In this document: one piece after another, positions 26,511-36,111 of the stretch
Layout: each line of letters opens with the position of its first letter
How positions within the stretch are numbered: the first letter of the stretch is position 1
Translations under genes and position numbers: made by a program
Source: Prosthecobacter debontii
Lineage (GTDB): Bacteria > Verrucomicrobiota > Verrucomicrobiia > Verrucomicrobiales > Verrucomicrobiaceae
NCBI GenBank assembly: GCA_945869695.1
Contig: CAMBPV010000018.1
Span: forward strand, 1 to 39,754
Direction of reading: 5' to 3'
Length of the DNA: 39,754 nt
Notes under the pieces: generated by a model
What the model was told of the DNA's origin: nothing
Seen by the model: the letters and a program-made list of their open reading frames with translations, nothing else
Databases searched by the model: none

Positions 26511-29500
26511 CTAAAGCGAGCGGATGAGTTGAAGCGCTTCCCGCAATAGTAGGAACCCGTTCCGCTCTGTCAATCGGGGAAACTTCCCGCTTAGGAGCAA
26601 CAGTCGTCCGTTTCGGGTCAGCATCAATTTCTGATTCTTGATCTCCACTTCAGTAATTCCAGCATGTGCCGATGCCAAGCGGATGGCGCCGCAGACGAGG
26701 AGATTCTGCACGGGAGGCGGTGGAGGGCCGTATTGGTCCTTCCACTGGTCCTCGAGCTCGTCCAACTCCCGGCGGGTCATGACTTCTCCGAGCATTCGGT
26801 AAGCTTGGATGCGCAGCTTTGGGTCTTCGATGTAGGACTTTGGAATGAAGCTGGGAGTCGTCTCGGATGAGGCTCCTGCCATCAGAGTCTCGCTCAGGCA
26901 AAGGAAGTCAGCCCGCACTGAAACTTCAATCGGCCGCGCATGGCGGCGGCCTTGGGACTTATTGACGGCGACTTTCAGCATCTGGCAGTAGAGATCAAAT
27001 CCGACTGCTGCGATGTGACCGCTTTGAGCGGTTCCGAGCAAATTTCCAGCCCCTCGGATTTCCAGGTCACGCATGGCGATTTTAAATCCTGAACCAAGCT
27101 CGGTGTATTGCTTGATGGCATTCACTCGTTTCCGGGCATCACCCGCAGTGACGGCGTCTCGCGGTAAGAGGAGATGTGCGTGAGCGCGCTGGCCACTCCG
27201 GCCCACTCGGCCTCGGAGTTGGTAGAGATCTGCCAAGCCAAATCGGTCAGCGCGGTCGATGATGATGGTGTTGGCATTGGGGATGTCCACGCCGCTCTCG
27301 ATGATAGTCGTGCACACAAGAACATCTGCCTCTCCGTCCATGAAACGGTGCATGACATTTTCCAGAAGCTCGCCGTCCATTTGACCGTGGCCCACGATGA
27401 CTCGTGCTCTGGGGCAAAGTCTGCGGATCAAATCTGCGGTGCGCTCAATGGTCAGAACGCGATTGTGAAGAAAAAAGACCTGTCCCCCTCGATCCAGTTC
27501 CGCATCGATGGCTGCACGGATAGTTCGTTCATCGTAGGGACCGATTACGGTTTGAACCGATTTTCGATTCGGCGGCGGGGTTTCGATGGTGGACATGTCT
27601 CTCATGCCCATCAGGGATAAATAGAGCGTGCGTGGAATCGGCGTCGCTGAAAGAGAGAGCACATCGATCAAACGGAAGAGCTCTTTGAAACGCTCTTTGT
27701 GCTTCACGCCGAACCGTTGCTCCTCGTCCACGACGACGAGACCGAGGTCTTTGAATTGCACGTCTTTCGAGATCAAACGGTGAGTCCCGATCACGATGTC
27801 CACAGAGCCCTCGCGGATGCCCTTGACGATCTCACGTTCCTTTTGTGGACTGGTGAGCCGGCATAGCATCTCCACACAAACGGGGAACTCACTCATCCGC
27901 TCCCGGAAGGTCATCCAGTGTTGCTGGGCCAGCACCGTCGTTGGCACGAGGACACCCACCTGACGACCACCCATGACGGCTTTAAAAGCAGCGCGGATGG
28001 CCACCTCGGTTTTCCCAAATCCCACATCTGCGCAGAGAAGGCGATCCATTGGACGCTCGGATTCCATATCACGTTTGATCTCCTCGACTGTGCGGAGCTG
28101 GTCAGGGGTCTCGCGGTACACAAAAGAGTTCTCAAACTCCATTTGCCATTTCGTGTCAGGAACATGCGGCTGTGCTTTGAGGGTGGTGCGCTCGGCCTGA
28201 ATCGAGAGCATCTTTGCTGCATACTCCTCAACACATTTCTCGGCCGATTTCCGGGTGCGTGCCCATCGGCCATCCCCGAGCTTGTTCAAGATGGGCTTTT
28301 TGCCTCCGACCCCCACGTATCGCGAGACCATGTGGGCATGGGAAAGAGGAACAAAGAGCCTCCCTCCCTCCGCATACTGAAGCACGAGCACTTCCTCCTT
28401 TTTATCGACTTCGCGGACCTCTATGCACTCGAATCTTCCGATGCCGTATTCGGCATGAACGACGTAGTCGCCTTCTTTGAGGTCCCGGAGGAGATCACGC
28501 GCTTTCCGGAGGCTCTGGGTCTCATCCAGTTTGCTGCCCCGGATGCGTCGGGTGTGCTGATGTCTGCCGAAGATTTCCGCCCCTGTGAGCACTGCCATCT
28601 GAGCCGATGGAACGGTGAATCCGCGAAACAGGAGGCCTAAGTGAGGCTCAATTCCCAAGTGCTTTTGTTTTTCGGGCCCAAGGAGTTCGAGGAATCTCTC
28701 TCGCTCTGCCTCATTGTGAAAGAAGATTTGGGTGCGCCAGTCGGCCTCGTGCCACTCGTTCAGTTGGGAGTCGAACTGAACTCGTCTGGCCTCGTGTAAG
28801 ACAAAATCGGATGCATCAAAGACTCCGAGCGGATTCTCGTAGATCGCTGTTTCGAAGTCTTCAGGGCCATCCTGACTTTGGCTGCCGCTGCTGATAAAAA
28901 CGTGTGTTGCCACCGGAGGGCCACATTCAATAGCGATGACGATGTCCCGGGCCGTGAGATGATCCTTGACCTTGCTCTTCGAGGCGGCTGAGTCGTTGAT
29001 CTGAAGCACCACGGAGACTCTATCGATCTTCCGAATCGAAGATTGGCTGTGAATGTCAAAGGCGCGGATGGATTCAAGTTCATCATCGAAAAATTCGAGT
29101 CGAAGAGCTTCTTCACCATGCCAAGAGAAGAAGTCAAGGATACCGCCCCTCCGGGCAAATTGACCCCGTTCTCCGACCACAGGCACGCGTTCATAGCCTG
29201 CCGTTTGGAGTTGTTGAATCAATTCCTCAGTATCTCGGCGCTGGCCCGAGACCAATTCAAACTGACCGGCCTGAATCTCCGCTTGAGTCGGGGCATTCTC
29301 ATGGAGGCTTTCCTCGGAGATGACAATGGCCCGAGGCTGGCCGGATGACTCGCTTTCGCGAAGTCTCTTCAATGCCGATATCCGCTCGGCAGAAGTTTCA
29401 GGATCGATCATTTCTTCCGCTGAGCCCGGTGAGAATCTGGGAAAGTAGAGGGCGGGGATATTCCAGACAGCTAGATCAGCGTGTATGGAGTCCTGGGTGC

Positions 29501-29786
29501 GGGTGTCTTTACAGATCACCCAGACCCGGTTTTCAGGCCTAAGCTGAGTTGCAGAATCAATGACGATTCCGACAGTGAACGGAATGGCGTGGGTGCAAAC
29601 ATGATCGAGGCAAATGGGATGATCCGTTGATCCCAGAGATTTTAGCTTCGCGGCAAACGAGGGGGAATTTGCGACTTCCGTTACCAGTCGGTGGGCCTCC
29701 TCGCGCGAAGCGGAAACCGTGGGGTTGGCTGTTTTTGCCGGAGGTTTTGTCCTTTTTGCCGGGGCGCTGGGGGACTTTGGTGTCAT
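26511..29786 (-). CDS. mfd: Transcription-repair coupling factor Mfd
   Basis: The 1091-residue protein has a UvrB-like N-terminal module, an RNA-polymerase-interacting region ([18 protein letters not shown]), and SF2 helicase motifs. The Walker A-type motif is [11 protein letters not shown] (about 580-590), the DEEQ box is VVDEEQRFG (about 684), and [11 protein letters not shown] and the TRG-region GAGNLLG are present. A C-terminal domain completes it. Mfd removes stalled RNA polymerase at DNA lesions and recruits UvrA. The ATG at 29786 is chosen; an extension to 29837 is in frame but proline-poor and unlike the family. It is followed by the SurA-like gene after 6 bp and preceded by an NtrC-type regulator after about 50 bp, so it sits inside a same-strand cluster. 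Confidence 0.95.
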   Translation of the reverse strand: MTPKSPSAPAKRTKPPAKTANPTVSASREEAHRLVTEVANSPSFAAKLKSLGSTDHPICLDHVCTHAIPFTVGIVIDSATQLRPENRVWVICKDTRTQDSIHADLAVWNIPALYFPRFSPGSAEEMIDPETSAERISALKRLRESESSGQPRAIVISEESLHENAPTQAEIQAGQFELVSGQRRDTEELIQQLQTAGYERVPVVGERGQFARRGGILDFFSWHGEEALRLEFFDDELESIRAFDIHSQSSIRKIDRVSVVLQINDSAASKSKVKDHLTARDIVIAIECGPPVATHVFISSGSQSQDGPEDFETAIYENPLGVFDASDFVLHEARRVQFDSQLNEWHEADWRTQIFFHNEAERERFLELLGPEKQKHLGIEPHLGLLFRGFTVPSAQMAVLTGAEIFGRHQHTRRIRGSKLDETQSLRKARDLLRDLKEGDYVVHAEYGIGRFECIEVREVDKKEEVLVLQYAEGGRLFVPLSHAHMVSRYVGVGGKKPILNKLGDGRWARTRKSAEKCVEEYAAKMLSIQAERTTLKAQPHVPDTKWQMEFENSFVYRETPDQLRTVEEIKRDMESERPMDRLLCADVGFGKTEVAIRAAFKAVMGGRQVGVLVPTTVLAQQHWMTFRERMSEFPVCVEMLCRLTSPQKEREIVKGIREGSVDIVIGTHRLISKDVQFKDLGLVVVDEEQRFGVKHKERFKELFRLIDVLSLSATPIPRTLYLSLMGMRDMSTIETPPPNRKSVQTVIGPYDERTIRAAIDAELDRGGQVFFLHNRVLTIERTADLIRRLCPRARVIVGHGQMDGELLENVMHRFMDGEADVLVCTTIIESGVDIPNANTIIIDRADRFGLADLYQLRGRVGRSGQRAHAHLLLPRDAVTAGDARKRVNAIKQYTELGSGFKIAMRDLEIRGAGNLLGTAQSGHIAAVGFDLYCQMLKVAVNKSQGRRHARPIEVSVRADFLCLSETLMAGASSETTPSFIPKSYIEDPKLRIQAYRMLGEVMTRRELDELEDQWKDQYGPPPPPVQNLLVCGAIRLASAHAGITEVEIKNQKLMLTRNGRLLLLSGKFPRLTERNGFLLLREALQLIRSL

Positions 29787-29837
29787 GCGGTGGTCACACT
29801 GATTCGGGCCGCGTGGTCCCATCTCCGCAGATTGCAA

Positions 29838-31265
29838 CTAACTGGCCTTCCGCGCCTTCTTTTCGGAAGCTTTGGTCACATGCGCTTGCATCGCCGCTAG
29901 GGGAACTCCGAGGAATTTGGCAGCCTGCGCAGGATCCTCGTCAAAGTGACGGAAGGCCATTTTTGACAGCTCGCGTTCGACCCATGGCATGAGTTCCATG
30001 TCGGGGGTGGACTGCGAAACATTGAGAAGCATCTGGAGTGCATCCTTCATCCGGTTCACGCTATTGGTGGCGTTTCCGTAGCGATTGCCCGTCGTCCCGA
30101 GAGGGATATCGGAGGGAAGGAGAACATCTGTGTTCGAGAGCGCACAGGCGCGTTGGATCGTATTTTCCAGCTCGCGCACATTTCCCGGCCAGTCATAAGC
30201 TTCGAGCATGGTCAGGGCATCATCGGAAAAGCGCATCTGTTGGCCGCGTTTCCGCGATGCGATGCGGTTCAAGAAAAACTCGGCCAGCAAACGCACGTCC
30301 TCACGTCTCTCGCGAAGAGGGGGGATGTGGATGCGAACAACATTCAGGCGGTAGAACAAGTCCTCGCGGAAATTTCCCTTGGCCACTTCGTCCTCGAGGT
30401 CCCGATTCGTGGCTGCCAGTACTCGCACATCACTCTTGGTTGTTTGATTGCTCCCAACCCGAGAAAACTCTCCTTCTTGAAGGACACGAAGGAGCTTGCT
30501 CTGCACGGAGAGCGGCATGTCGCCGATCTCATCAAGGAACAAGGTTCCGCCATCGCACTGCTCAAACCGCCCGACGCGGAGAGCCATCGCACCTGTGAAG
30601 GAGCCTTTTTCGTGTCCGAAAAGCTCACTTTCTAGAAGATTGTCGGGGATTGCGGTGACGTTGATAGCGACAAACTCCTTCTGAGTGCGCGGGCTGAATT
30701 TGTGAATGGCTCGGGCAACCAATTCTTTGCCGCAGCCACTCTCTCCAGTCACCATGACGGGCGCGTCCGAACGGGAAACTCGGCCAATGAGTTTGAACAC
30801 CTCCGTCATCGGGACGGATCTCCCGATGATGGTCTCCTGGATGGTTTCCGCTGGGACTTCAGTCGTGTTCGCCAAGGCTGAACGACGCCCCTCGACGGCT
30901 CGGAGTGCACTTTCTACCACGACACGGAGGTCAAAGTTGAGCCGCTCTTTTTGGAGAACGTCGTAGGCTCCCAAGCGCATGGCATCGATCACGTTGCTCG
31001 TGCTCACGATGCCGCTGAAAAGAAGCACCATTCCGTTTGGATCAATTTGCCGGATTCGCTTCAGGAGCTCGATTCCATTGATCCCGGGAAGACGAACCTC
31101 AGACAGGACCAGATCGCATCTATTTTTCTGGTAGGCGACGAGAGCATCCTCTGCTTTTGAAAACTTCTCGACGCTGACAGCTGGCGCCTTCAAATGTCCT
31201 GCCGCCCAATCCAAGAAATCAGGATCCGGATCAATGAGGAAAATTCGTGTAACAATTTGAGGCAT
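29838..31265 (-). CDS. NtrC-type sigma54-dependent regulator with Asp-to-Glu change at the receiver phosphorylation site
   Basis: The 475-residue protein has a receiver domain (about 5-125), a sigma54 AAA+ domain and a C-terminal Fis-type HTH ([17 protein letters not shown]). The AAA+ domain has Walker A GESGCGKE, the GSFTGA sigma54-contact loop in place of GAFTGA, and Walker [12 protein letters not shown]. In the receiver the expected DLVLxDxRxPG reads [11 protein letters not shown], so the phospho-acceptor Asp is Glu56. The acidic pair is IDPDPD with one position Pro; the switch Ser and the lysine (LQKERL) are present. Asp-to-Glu at this site mimics phosphorylation in NtrC, so the protein may be active without a kinase. 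No histidine kinase is adjacent. The start at 31265 is after a pyrimidine-rich leader. Confidence 0.88.
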   Translation of the reverse strand: MPQIVTRIFLIDPDPDFLDWAAGHLKAPAVSVEKFSKAEDALVAYQKNRCDLVLSEVRLPGINGIELLKRIRQIDPNGMVLLFSGIVSTSNVIDAMRLGAYDVLQKERLNFDLRVVVESALRAVEGRRSALANTTEVPAETIQETIIGRSVPMTEVFKLIGRVSRSDAPVMVTGESGCGKELVARAIHKFSPRTQKEFVAINVTAIPDNLLESELFGHEKGSFTGAMALRVGRFEQCDGGTLFLDEIGDMPLSVQSKLLRVLQEGEFSRVGSNQTTKSDVRVLAATNRDLEDEVAKGNFREDLFYRLNVVRIHIPPLRERREDVRLLAEFFLNRIASRKRGQQMRFSDDALTMLEAYDWPGNVRELENTIQRACALSNTDVLLPSDIPLGTTGNRYGNATNSVNRMKDALQMLLNVSQSTPDMELMPWVERELSKMAFRHFDEDPAQAAKFLGVPLAAMQAHVTKASEKKARKAS

Positions 31266-31299
31266 GAGGGGGAGGACAGGTATGCATTTACACTGAATT

Positions 31300-32022
31300 C
31301 TAAATCGCGCCAAATCTTCTTTGCCTCTGGCCGTAGGCTTTCACTGCGAGATGGAGGGCCTCCTTCCGGAAGTCTGGCCAGAGCGTCTCCGTGACGTAAA
31401 ACTCCGTGTAGCTGATTTGCCAGAGCATAAAGTTGGAGATACGAAGCTCACCTGAGGTTCGGATCAAAAGATCTGGGTCTGGGTAATACCGGGTGTATAA
31501 ATGCTTGGCAAAGATGTCATTATCGATCATGGCCTTGTCCAAATGGCCCTTTTCGACGCTCTCAAGAAGGCTTTTTATTCCGTCAACAATCTCTTCTCTG
31601 GCACCATAACTGAGAGCCAAAATAAGGGTCAATCCGGTGCATTGAGATGTTTTCTCGATGGATCGGTGGAGTTGCTCTTGGCAGGATTTTGGCAAGTCGT
31701 GGAGGCGACCGATGGCCTGAAGGCGCACATTTTTTTCGAGCATTTCGGCGGTTTTGGTCTTCAAGAACCGCTCCAGGAGGGTCATCAGGGCCGAAACCTC
31801 GCGTTTCGGACGTTTCCAGTTCTCGGAGGAGAAGGCGTAGAGGGTGAGAAACTCGACACCCAATTTGCCGCACTCTTCGACCACTTCACTCACGGAGTCG
31901 GCTCCGATCCGGTGGCCTTCCGTGCGAGGCAGGCCGCGTTCCTTGGCCCAACGCCCATTGCCGTCCATGATGATGGCAATGTGGCGGGGAATGATTTTGA
32001 TTTCGTCCAAGGAACGGCTCAT
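31300..32022 (-). CDS. uppS: Isoprenyl transferase (undecaprenyl diphosphate synthase)
   Basis: The 240-residue protein has the cis-prenyltransferase motifs IAIIMDGNGRWA (catalytic Asp), LTLYAFSSENWKRP, ALSYGAREEI and DLLIRTSGELRISNFMLWQ...YTEFYVTETLWPDF. It condenses isopentenyl diphosphate on farnesyl diphosphate to make the C55 carrier for peptidoglycan and other envelope polymers. It stands at the head of the minus-strand cluster uppS - NtrC-type regulator - mfd - SurA-like, with about 35 bp to the next gene. Usual partners (cdsA, dxr) are absent here. It is divergent from the EboB gene group. Confidence 0.95.
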   Translation of the reverse strand: MSRSLDEIKIIPRHIAIIMDGNGRWAKERGLPRTEGHRIGADSVSEVVEECGKLGVEFLTLYAFSSENWKRPKREVSALMTLLERFLKTKTAEMLEKNVRLQAIGRLHDLPKSCQEQLHRSIEKTSQCTGLTLILALSYGAREEIVDGIKSLLESVEKGHLDKAMIDNDIFAKHLYTRYYPDPDLLIRTSGELRISNFMLWQISYTEFYVTETLWPDFRKEALHLAVKAYGQRQRRFGAI

Positions 32023-32202
32023 GTCGGGATGGGAGGGGAGTTTAGGTCAATATTTCTGGGCTGCCAATGGCGAGTGTGCTCTGAATCACCATTCGATCTC
32101 AATCAGCTACGGAACGTTGCGTGCGCGGATTCGGTGTGCGAGGGTTCCGACATGACAGCATGGGAGAGCCCGAAAACGGTAAACTTAGTGGACCTCGGAT
32201 TT

Positions 32203-32436
32203 ATGGATTCGAGGAGCAAACTCATCGACTTGGCCGCATTTTTGGATCGGACCCAAAAAGCCGGACAGGATACTGATTTTCGAGTTCAGGCTCTGAAGAG
32301 GGCCATCGAAATCCTTTCTTCCGATGAACCTGCTCGTGCTCGGGAGGTGCTGATGAGCCTGAGCGACCCCAGCCTTGAACCGATCGAAAAAGCGACGGTG
32401 CAGGGAGCGATCGGTGCATTCAAAGCCTCAATCTAA
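32203..32436 (+). CDS. Small conserved-looking protein of unknown function upstream of an EboB-like gene
   Basis: This 77-residue product (MDSRSKLIDLAAFLDRT...) is helical, has no signal or membrane segment, and ends 8 bp before the ATG of the EboB-like hydrolase, so it is probably co-transcribed. I do not recognise the family. An in-frame ATG at 32152 would add 17 residues, and the open frame continues upstream over the start of uppS, where it looks like an antisense shadow. The distance and reading frame next to the hydrolase support a real gene. In cyanobacterial ebo clusters a distinct eboA precedes eboB, but this short protein cannot be matched to EboA by eye. Confidence 0.6.
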   Translation: MDSRSKLIDLAAFLDRTQKAGQDTDFRVQALKRAIEILSSDEPARAREVLMSLSDPSLEPIEKATVQGAIGAFKASI

Positions 32437-32444
32437 AACGCGCC

Positions 32445-33245
32445 ATGAAATACATCGAACCGCATGGGCACATGGTTAGCCGAACAACGGACGACTATGA
32501 GCGGATGGCCATCGCTGGGTGCCAGGTGATTTGTGAGCCAGCATTTTGGGCCGGATTTGACCGTGCGAGTGCAGACGGGTTTTACGATTACTTTCGCCAA
32601 ATCACGGATTACGAGCCGAAGCGTGCGGCCAAGTTTGGCATTCGGCATTTCTGTTGGTTGTGCATCAATCCCAAAGAGGCTGAAGACCTCAAGCTGGCCG
32701 AGGATGTGATCGCCCTGATCCCCGAATTCATTGATAAACCCGGAGTGCTGGGAATCGGTGAGATTGGACTGAATAAAAACAGTCGAAATGAACTCCGAAT
32801 TTTTGAGCAGCATCTTCAAGTGGCGCAGGACTACGAGCAACTCGTGCTGATCCACACTCCCCATCTTGAGGACAAGTTAAAGGGCACCCGCTTGATCGTG
32901 GACGCCTTGAAAAACTTCCCCAAGATCAGCCCCGAACGCGTGATCATTGACCACGTCGAGGAACACACGATCGACCCTGTCTTGGATCGGGGGTTCTGGG
33001 CGGGCATCACACTTTATCCAGAGAGCAAATGCACGCCTAATCGGGCGATCGATATGTTGGAGCACCGCAAGGCTGAGCGCATCTGGATGAACAGCGCCTG
33101 CGACTGGGGCGTGAGTGATCCCTTGGCTGTGCCGAAGACGATGCAGGCCATGCGACGCCGAGGGTGGAGTTTTGAGATGATTCAGCGAGTGGCATGGGAA
33201 AACCCTTGTGCATTCATGGAGCAGAGCCCCAAGTTTATTTTGTGA
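32445..33245 (+). CDS. EboB-like TatD-family metal-dependent hydrolase
   Basis: The 266-residue TIM-barrel hydrolase has all TatD-type ligands: PHGHM (two His), GIGEIGLN (Glu), VLIHTPH (His), VIIDHVEEHT (His) and NSACDWGVSD (Asp). The start ...PHGHMVSRTTDDYERMA and the segment CEPAFWAGFDR closely follow the pattern of EboB of eboABCDEF clusters, which export or traffic terpenoid-like metabolites in cyanobacteria and other phyla. The other ebo genes (UbiA-like, dehydroquinate-synthase-like and so on) are not next to it, so here it acts without the cluster or with a distant one. The stop overlaps the lpxI start by one base (TGATG), so translation is coupled. The substrate is unknown. Confidence 0.72.
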   Translation: MKYIEPHGHMVSRTTDDYERMAIAGCQVICEPAFWAGFDRASADGFYDYFRQITDYEPKRAAKFGIRHFCWLCINPKEAEDLKLAEDVIALIPEFIDKPGVLGIGEIGLNKNSRNELRIFEQHLQVAQDYEQLVLIHTPHLEDKLKGTRLIVDALKNFPKISPERVIIDHVEEHTIDPVLDRGFWAGITLYPESKCTPNRAIDMLEHRKAERIWMNSACDWGVSDPLAVPKTMQAMRRRGWSFEMIQRVAWENPCAFMEQSPKFIL

Positions 33246-34063
33246 TGGCCAGCCCCAACCTCGAGACCATGGCCCTCATCGCGGGTAATGGCATCTATCC
33301 TGAGACCTTCGTCACCGCCGCCCGGAAAGCTGGCGTGAAGAGGCTCGTGGTCGCTGCTTTCTTGAATGAAACCAAGATGGAGTTGGCTGATCAGGTTGAT
33401 GAGATCGAATGGTTTCGCGTGGGCCAGCTCGGAAAGATGATCGCCTTTTTCAAAAGGCATCATGTCGAGCAAACGGTGATGGTGGGACAAATCGCACCCA
33501 AGAATCTATTCGATCTCAGGCCAGACATTCGCACCTTGATGATGCTCGCTCGGCTGAAACGGCGGAATGCGGAAACGCTCTTCGGAGCAATTGGTGCCGA
33601 ATTAGCCAAGGATGGGATCGAGCTACTTCCTGCGACAACCTTTTTGGAGGAGTTGCTTCCGAAGGCGGGTCAAGTGGCGGGACCTGTTCTCAAAAAGCGC
33701 CGCCAGGAAGATGCGGAATACGGTTTTAGAATCGCGAAAGAGACCAGCCGGCTCGACATTGGACAAACCGTCGTCGTCAAAAATGGTACTGTCTTGGCGG
33801 TGGAAGCCTTCGAGGGAACGAACGAGACCGTGGCTCGTGGGGGAGCTTTTGGAAAAGGAGGAGCCACCATGGTGAAGGTTTCAAAACCCAATCAAGACAT
33901 GCGTTTTGATGTTCCCGTTATTGGGCCTGACACAGTGAGGACAGCTGCTTTTGCAGGGGTTGACCTGATCGCAATCGAGGCCGGGAAGACCCTGCTTTTG
34001 GGTAAGGATGACCTTGTTGCAGTCTGTGCGGAACTGAAGGTTTCAGTGATTGCTTTAGGATGA
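33245..34063 (+). CDS. lpxI: UDP-2,3-diacylglucosamine diphosphatase LpxI
   Basis: The 272-residue protein fits the LpxI (DUF1009) family: an N-terminal ALIAGNGIYPETF, RRNAETLFGAIGAEL, the stretch GQTVVVKNGTVLAVEAFEGT and a C-terminal VIGPDTV region. LpxI cleaves UDP-2,3-diacylglucosamine to lipid X and UMP in lipid A synthesis, replacing LpxH. Its presence implies a lipopolysaccharide-type outer membrane. It overlaps the EboB-like stop by one base (TGATG). An earlier in-frame ATG at 33194 lies inside the previous gene and is rejected. Confidence 0.85.
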   Translation: MASPNLETMALIAGNGIYPETFVTAARKAGVKRLVVAAFLNETKMELADQVDEIEWFRVGQLGKMIAFFKRHHVEQTVMVGQIAPKNLFDLRPDIRTLMMLARLKRRNAETLFGAIGAELAKDGIELLPATTFLEELLPKAGQVAGPVLKKRRQEDAEYGFRIAKETSRLDIGQTVVVKNGTVLAVEAFEGTNETVARGGAFGKGGATMVKVSKPNQDMRFDVPVIGPDTVRTAAFAGVDLIAIEAGKTLLLGKDDLVAVCAELKVSVIALG

Positions 34064-34191
34064 CTAACCATCCGTTCTCATCTGACAAAAGGATGAATTC
34101 TCACCAAAAGCTTGATTTGTTAAGTCTTTTCAGCCAAAAATGAACATTCTGGGATTTTCCTGGTCTCAGAGTTAACTCCTAACCAAACCCT

Positions 34192-35844
34192 ATGCTACTC
34201 ACTGCAATCAAAATCAAACTGGCAGCGCTCGTCGCCGTTGCTGGACTTAACACGGATACCCTCAAAAATCCTGAGGTGGTCAAAACCCTTGAATCTCTCG
34301 CTGCCGACCAAGCGACCGCCCAGAAAGAGCCCGGAAAAGTGGACATCAATGCGTCCCTCACCAAGGCTGTCGAAAAGATTGCTGAACTAGCGAAAGCAGG
34401 AGATGCAGATGCCAACTACGCTCTCGGCAAATGGGCGACTCTCGGCGTTTTCCAGAACGCCACACCTGAAGCAGTGCTCGGCTTTTACAAGGCTTCTGCT
34501 GACAAGGGAAACATCCTCGCGAAAGTGGAACTTGGCGCATTGATGCTCCAAGCTTTCCCTCAAGACGGAGAGAAACTCAAAGAAGCCGTCAAACTGATTG
34601 AGGAGGCTGAAGCTGCCGGCAACAACGACGCGCGTCGCGCGCTCGCTCAGCTTACCCTTCAGGGTGCAGCTGGTCTTGAGCAAAGCCTCGAAAAAGCGAA
34701 GGCGCTTCTTGAGAAAGGCAGTGCCGACGGTGACGGCGCATCGACTCTCGGTCTCGCGCAGCTCTATGCAGCTGGGGTGAAAAATGCGAAGGGTGAGGAC
34801 GTGCTCGTCAAAAACGAAGACGAATCCTTAAAGCTTCTCCAGAAGTCCGTTGAGCAAGGCAACTCTCCAGCCATGAGTGCACTTGCCGCCCGCTACTTCA
34901 ATGGTGACGAGAAAGTGACCAAAAATCCGGCCAAAGCGATAGAGATGTTCAAGGCAGCTTCCGAGAAAGGAAACGCTGCTGCAAACAACAGCCTCGGTTT
35001 GATTTATGAAAATGGACTTGGTGAGACCAAGAAAGACCTCAAAGAAGCTGTCAAGTATTACACCCTTGCAGCCAACGCTGGTGACGGCGCTGCTCAGTTC
35101 CGTCTCGGTCAGTTCCTTGAAGTTGGACTGAAGGAAGGTGAAGAAGTCGTCGTTGCCCAGAACCAAAAGAGCGCCTTGGATTTGTATCGTATCGCTGCTC
35201 AGGGTGGGTTGGCCGAAGCTAACTTCAACGTGGGCGCTTTCTATGAAGCTGGTAACACCGTTGACAAGGACCTCGCCAAAGCTTTCGGATTCTACCAACG
35301 CGCCGCCTTTGCTGGCCTGCCACAGGCTCAGCACAAAGTGGGTCAGTATTACCAAAACGGTGCTGGCATCGGCCGTGACCTCGTGGCTGGGGCCGCATGG
35401 TATGACAAAGCTGCTCAAAATGGTTTCGCGCTCAGCCAGTTGATGATGGGTGCCATGCATGAGCAAGGCGCAGGTGTTGCTCAGAGCGCCACTGCTGCAG
35501 CCAGCTACTATTCACTTGCTGCTGACCAAGGGATGCCTCTTGCGATGATCCGCCTTGCCAGCCTCAATGAGCGCGGTGTCGTTTCCGGTAAGCCTGACCT
35601 CGTCAAGGCTTGGGTCTATGCACAGCAGGCTGTTGATGCTTCAAAGGAAGCCAAGGACGCCGTGGCTTATCGTGATGCATTGGAAAAGGCGATGTCTCCT
35701 GAACAGAAGGCTGAGGCCAAGAAGGTTCTCGAGCAGAAGAAGGCCGACGCCAGCAAAAATGCGCCAGCCTCCGCTCCAGCAGTCCCTGCCGCCGCACCCG
35801 CCTCGGGTGCAGCTTCCAAGGCCAAAGGACCTGCCAAAAAGTAA
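34192..35844 (+). CDS. Sel1-repeat (SEL1-like TPR) protein
   Basis: The 550-residue protein has a short hydrophobic N-terminus (LTAIKIKLAALVAVAG, possible weak signal peptide). About ten Sel1-like repeats of roughly 36 residues follow, such as AANNSLGLIYENGLG...EAVKYYTLAANAG and AQHKVGQYYQNGAG. The tail is Ala/Pro/Lys-rich with low complexity (last 30 residues or so). Sel1 repeats mediate protein-protein contacts, often at the cell envelope. There is no enzyme domain. It stands alone with a 128-bp upstream gap and a strong terminator downstream, so it is probably monocistronic. The role is unknown. Confidence 0.85.
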   Translation: MLLTAIKIKLAALVAVAGLNTDTLKNPEVVKTLESLAADQATAQKEPGKVDINASLTKAVEKIAELAKAGDADANYALGKWATLGVFQNATPEAVLGFYKASADKGNILAKVELGALMLQAFPQDGEKLKEAVKLIEEAEAAGNNDARRALAQLTLQGAAGLEQSLEKAKALLEKGSADGDGASTLGLAQLYAAGVKNAKGEDVLVKNEDESLKLLQKSVEQGNSPAMSALAARYFNGDEKVTKNPAKAIEMFKAASEKGNAAANNSLGLIYENGLGETKKDLKEAVKYYTLAANAGDGAAQFRLGQFLEVGLKEGEEVVVAQNQKSALDLYRIAAQGGLAEANFNVGAFYEAGNTVDKDLAKAFGFYQRAAFAGLPQAQHKVGQYYQNGAGIGRDLVAGAAWYDKAAQNGFALSQLMMGAMHEQGAGVAQSATAAASYYSLAADQGMPLAMIRLASLNERGVVSGKPDLVKAWVYAQQAVDASKEAKDAVAYRDALEKAMSPEQKAEAKKVLEQKKADASKNAPASAPAVPAAAPASGAASKAKGPAKK

Positions 35845-35890
35845 TTCCTTCAATCGAACGCAGGGATTTCCGGATTAGCTCTGAAATCAC

Positions 35891-35918
35891 TTGTCAAACC
35901 TCTGCGTCTCGGTACTCT
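35891..35918 (+). promoter_or_regulatory. Possible tRNA-Ala promoter
   Basis: TTGTCA (35891-35896, one mismatch to TTGACA) and TACTCT (35913-35918) are 16 bases apart. The expected start near 35925 would fall inside the left arm of the terminator hairpin, shortening its stem, so the tRNA transcript could escape termination. Pattern only. Confidence 0.35.
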
Positions 35919-35920
35919 CT

Positions 35921-35956
35921 GGGGCGATCTTCTCACCGAAGATCGCCCTATTTTTT
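35921..35956 (+). terminator. Rho-independent terminator after the Sel1-repeat gene
   Basis: An 11-bp perfect stem GGGCGATCTTC / GAAGATCGCCC with a 5-base loop (TCACC) is followed by TATTTTTT. It lies about 75 bases after the stop of the Sel1-repeat gene and ends two bases before the tRNA starts. Confidence 0.9.
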
Positions 35957-35957
35957 A

Positions 35958-36033
35958 GGGGCATTAGCTCAGTTGGTAGAGCGCCTGCATGGCATGCAGG
36001 AGGTCAGCGGTTCGAACCCGCTATGCTCCACCA
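35958..36033 (+). tRNA. tRNA-Ala (anticodon GGC)
   Basis: The 76-base cloverleaf starts GGGGCAT and ends ATGCTCC-A-CCA with the CCA encoded. The acceptor pair G3-T70 (the alanine identity pair) is present. The D-arm contains TAGCTCAGTTGGTAGAGC, the anticodon loop is ATGGCAT with anticodon GGC, and the T-arm is TTCGAAC. It reads GCC/GCU codons. It lies directly between the Sel1-gene terminator and the DUF1573 gene. Confidence 0.97.
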
Positions 36034-36111
36034 GTCATTGGCGGCAAAAGTCGCTCCAAACAGTTTTCCAGAGCAATCAAGCGTGTGGCTAAGCCCAGAG
36101 ATGTTCGCAAG

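Noticed and set aside
31501-32151. Plus-strand extension of the small unknown protein over uppS
   Set aside because: This part is antisense to uppS; only the region after 32152 is free of another gene.
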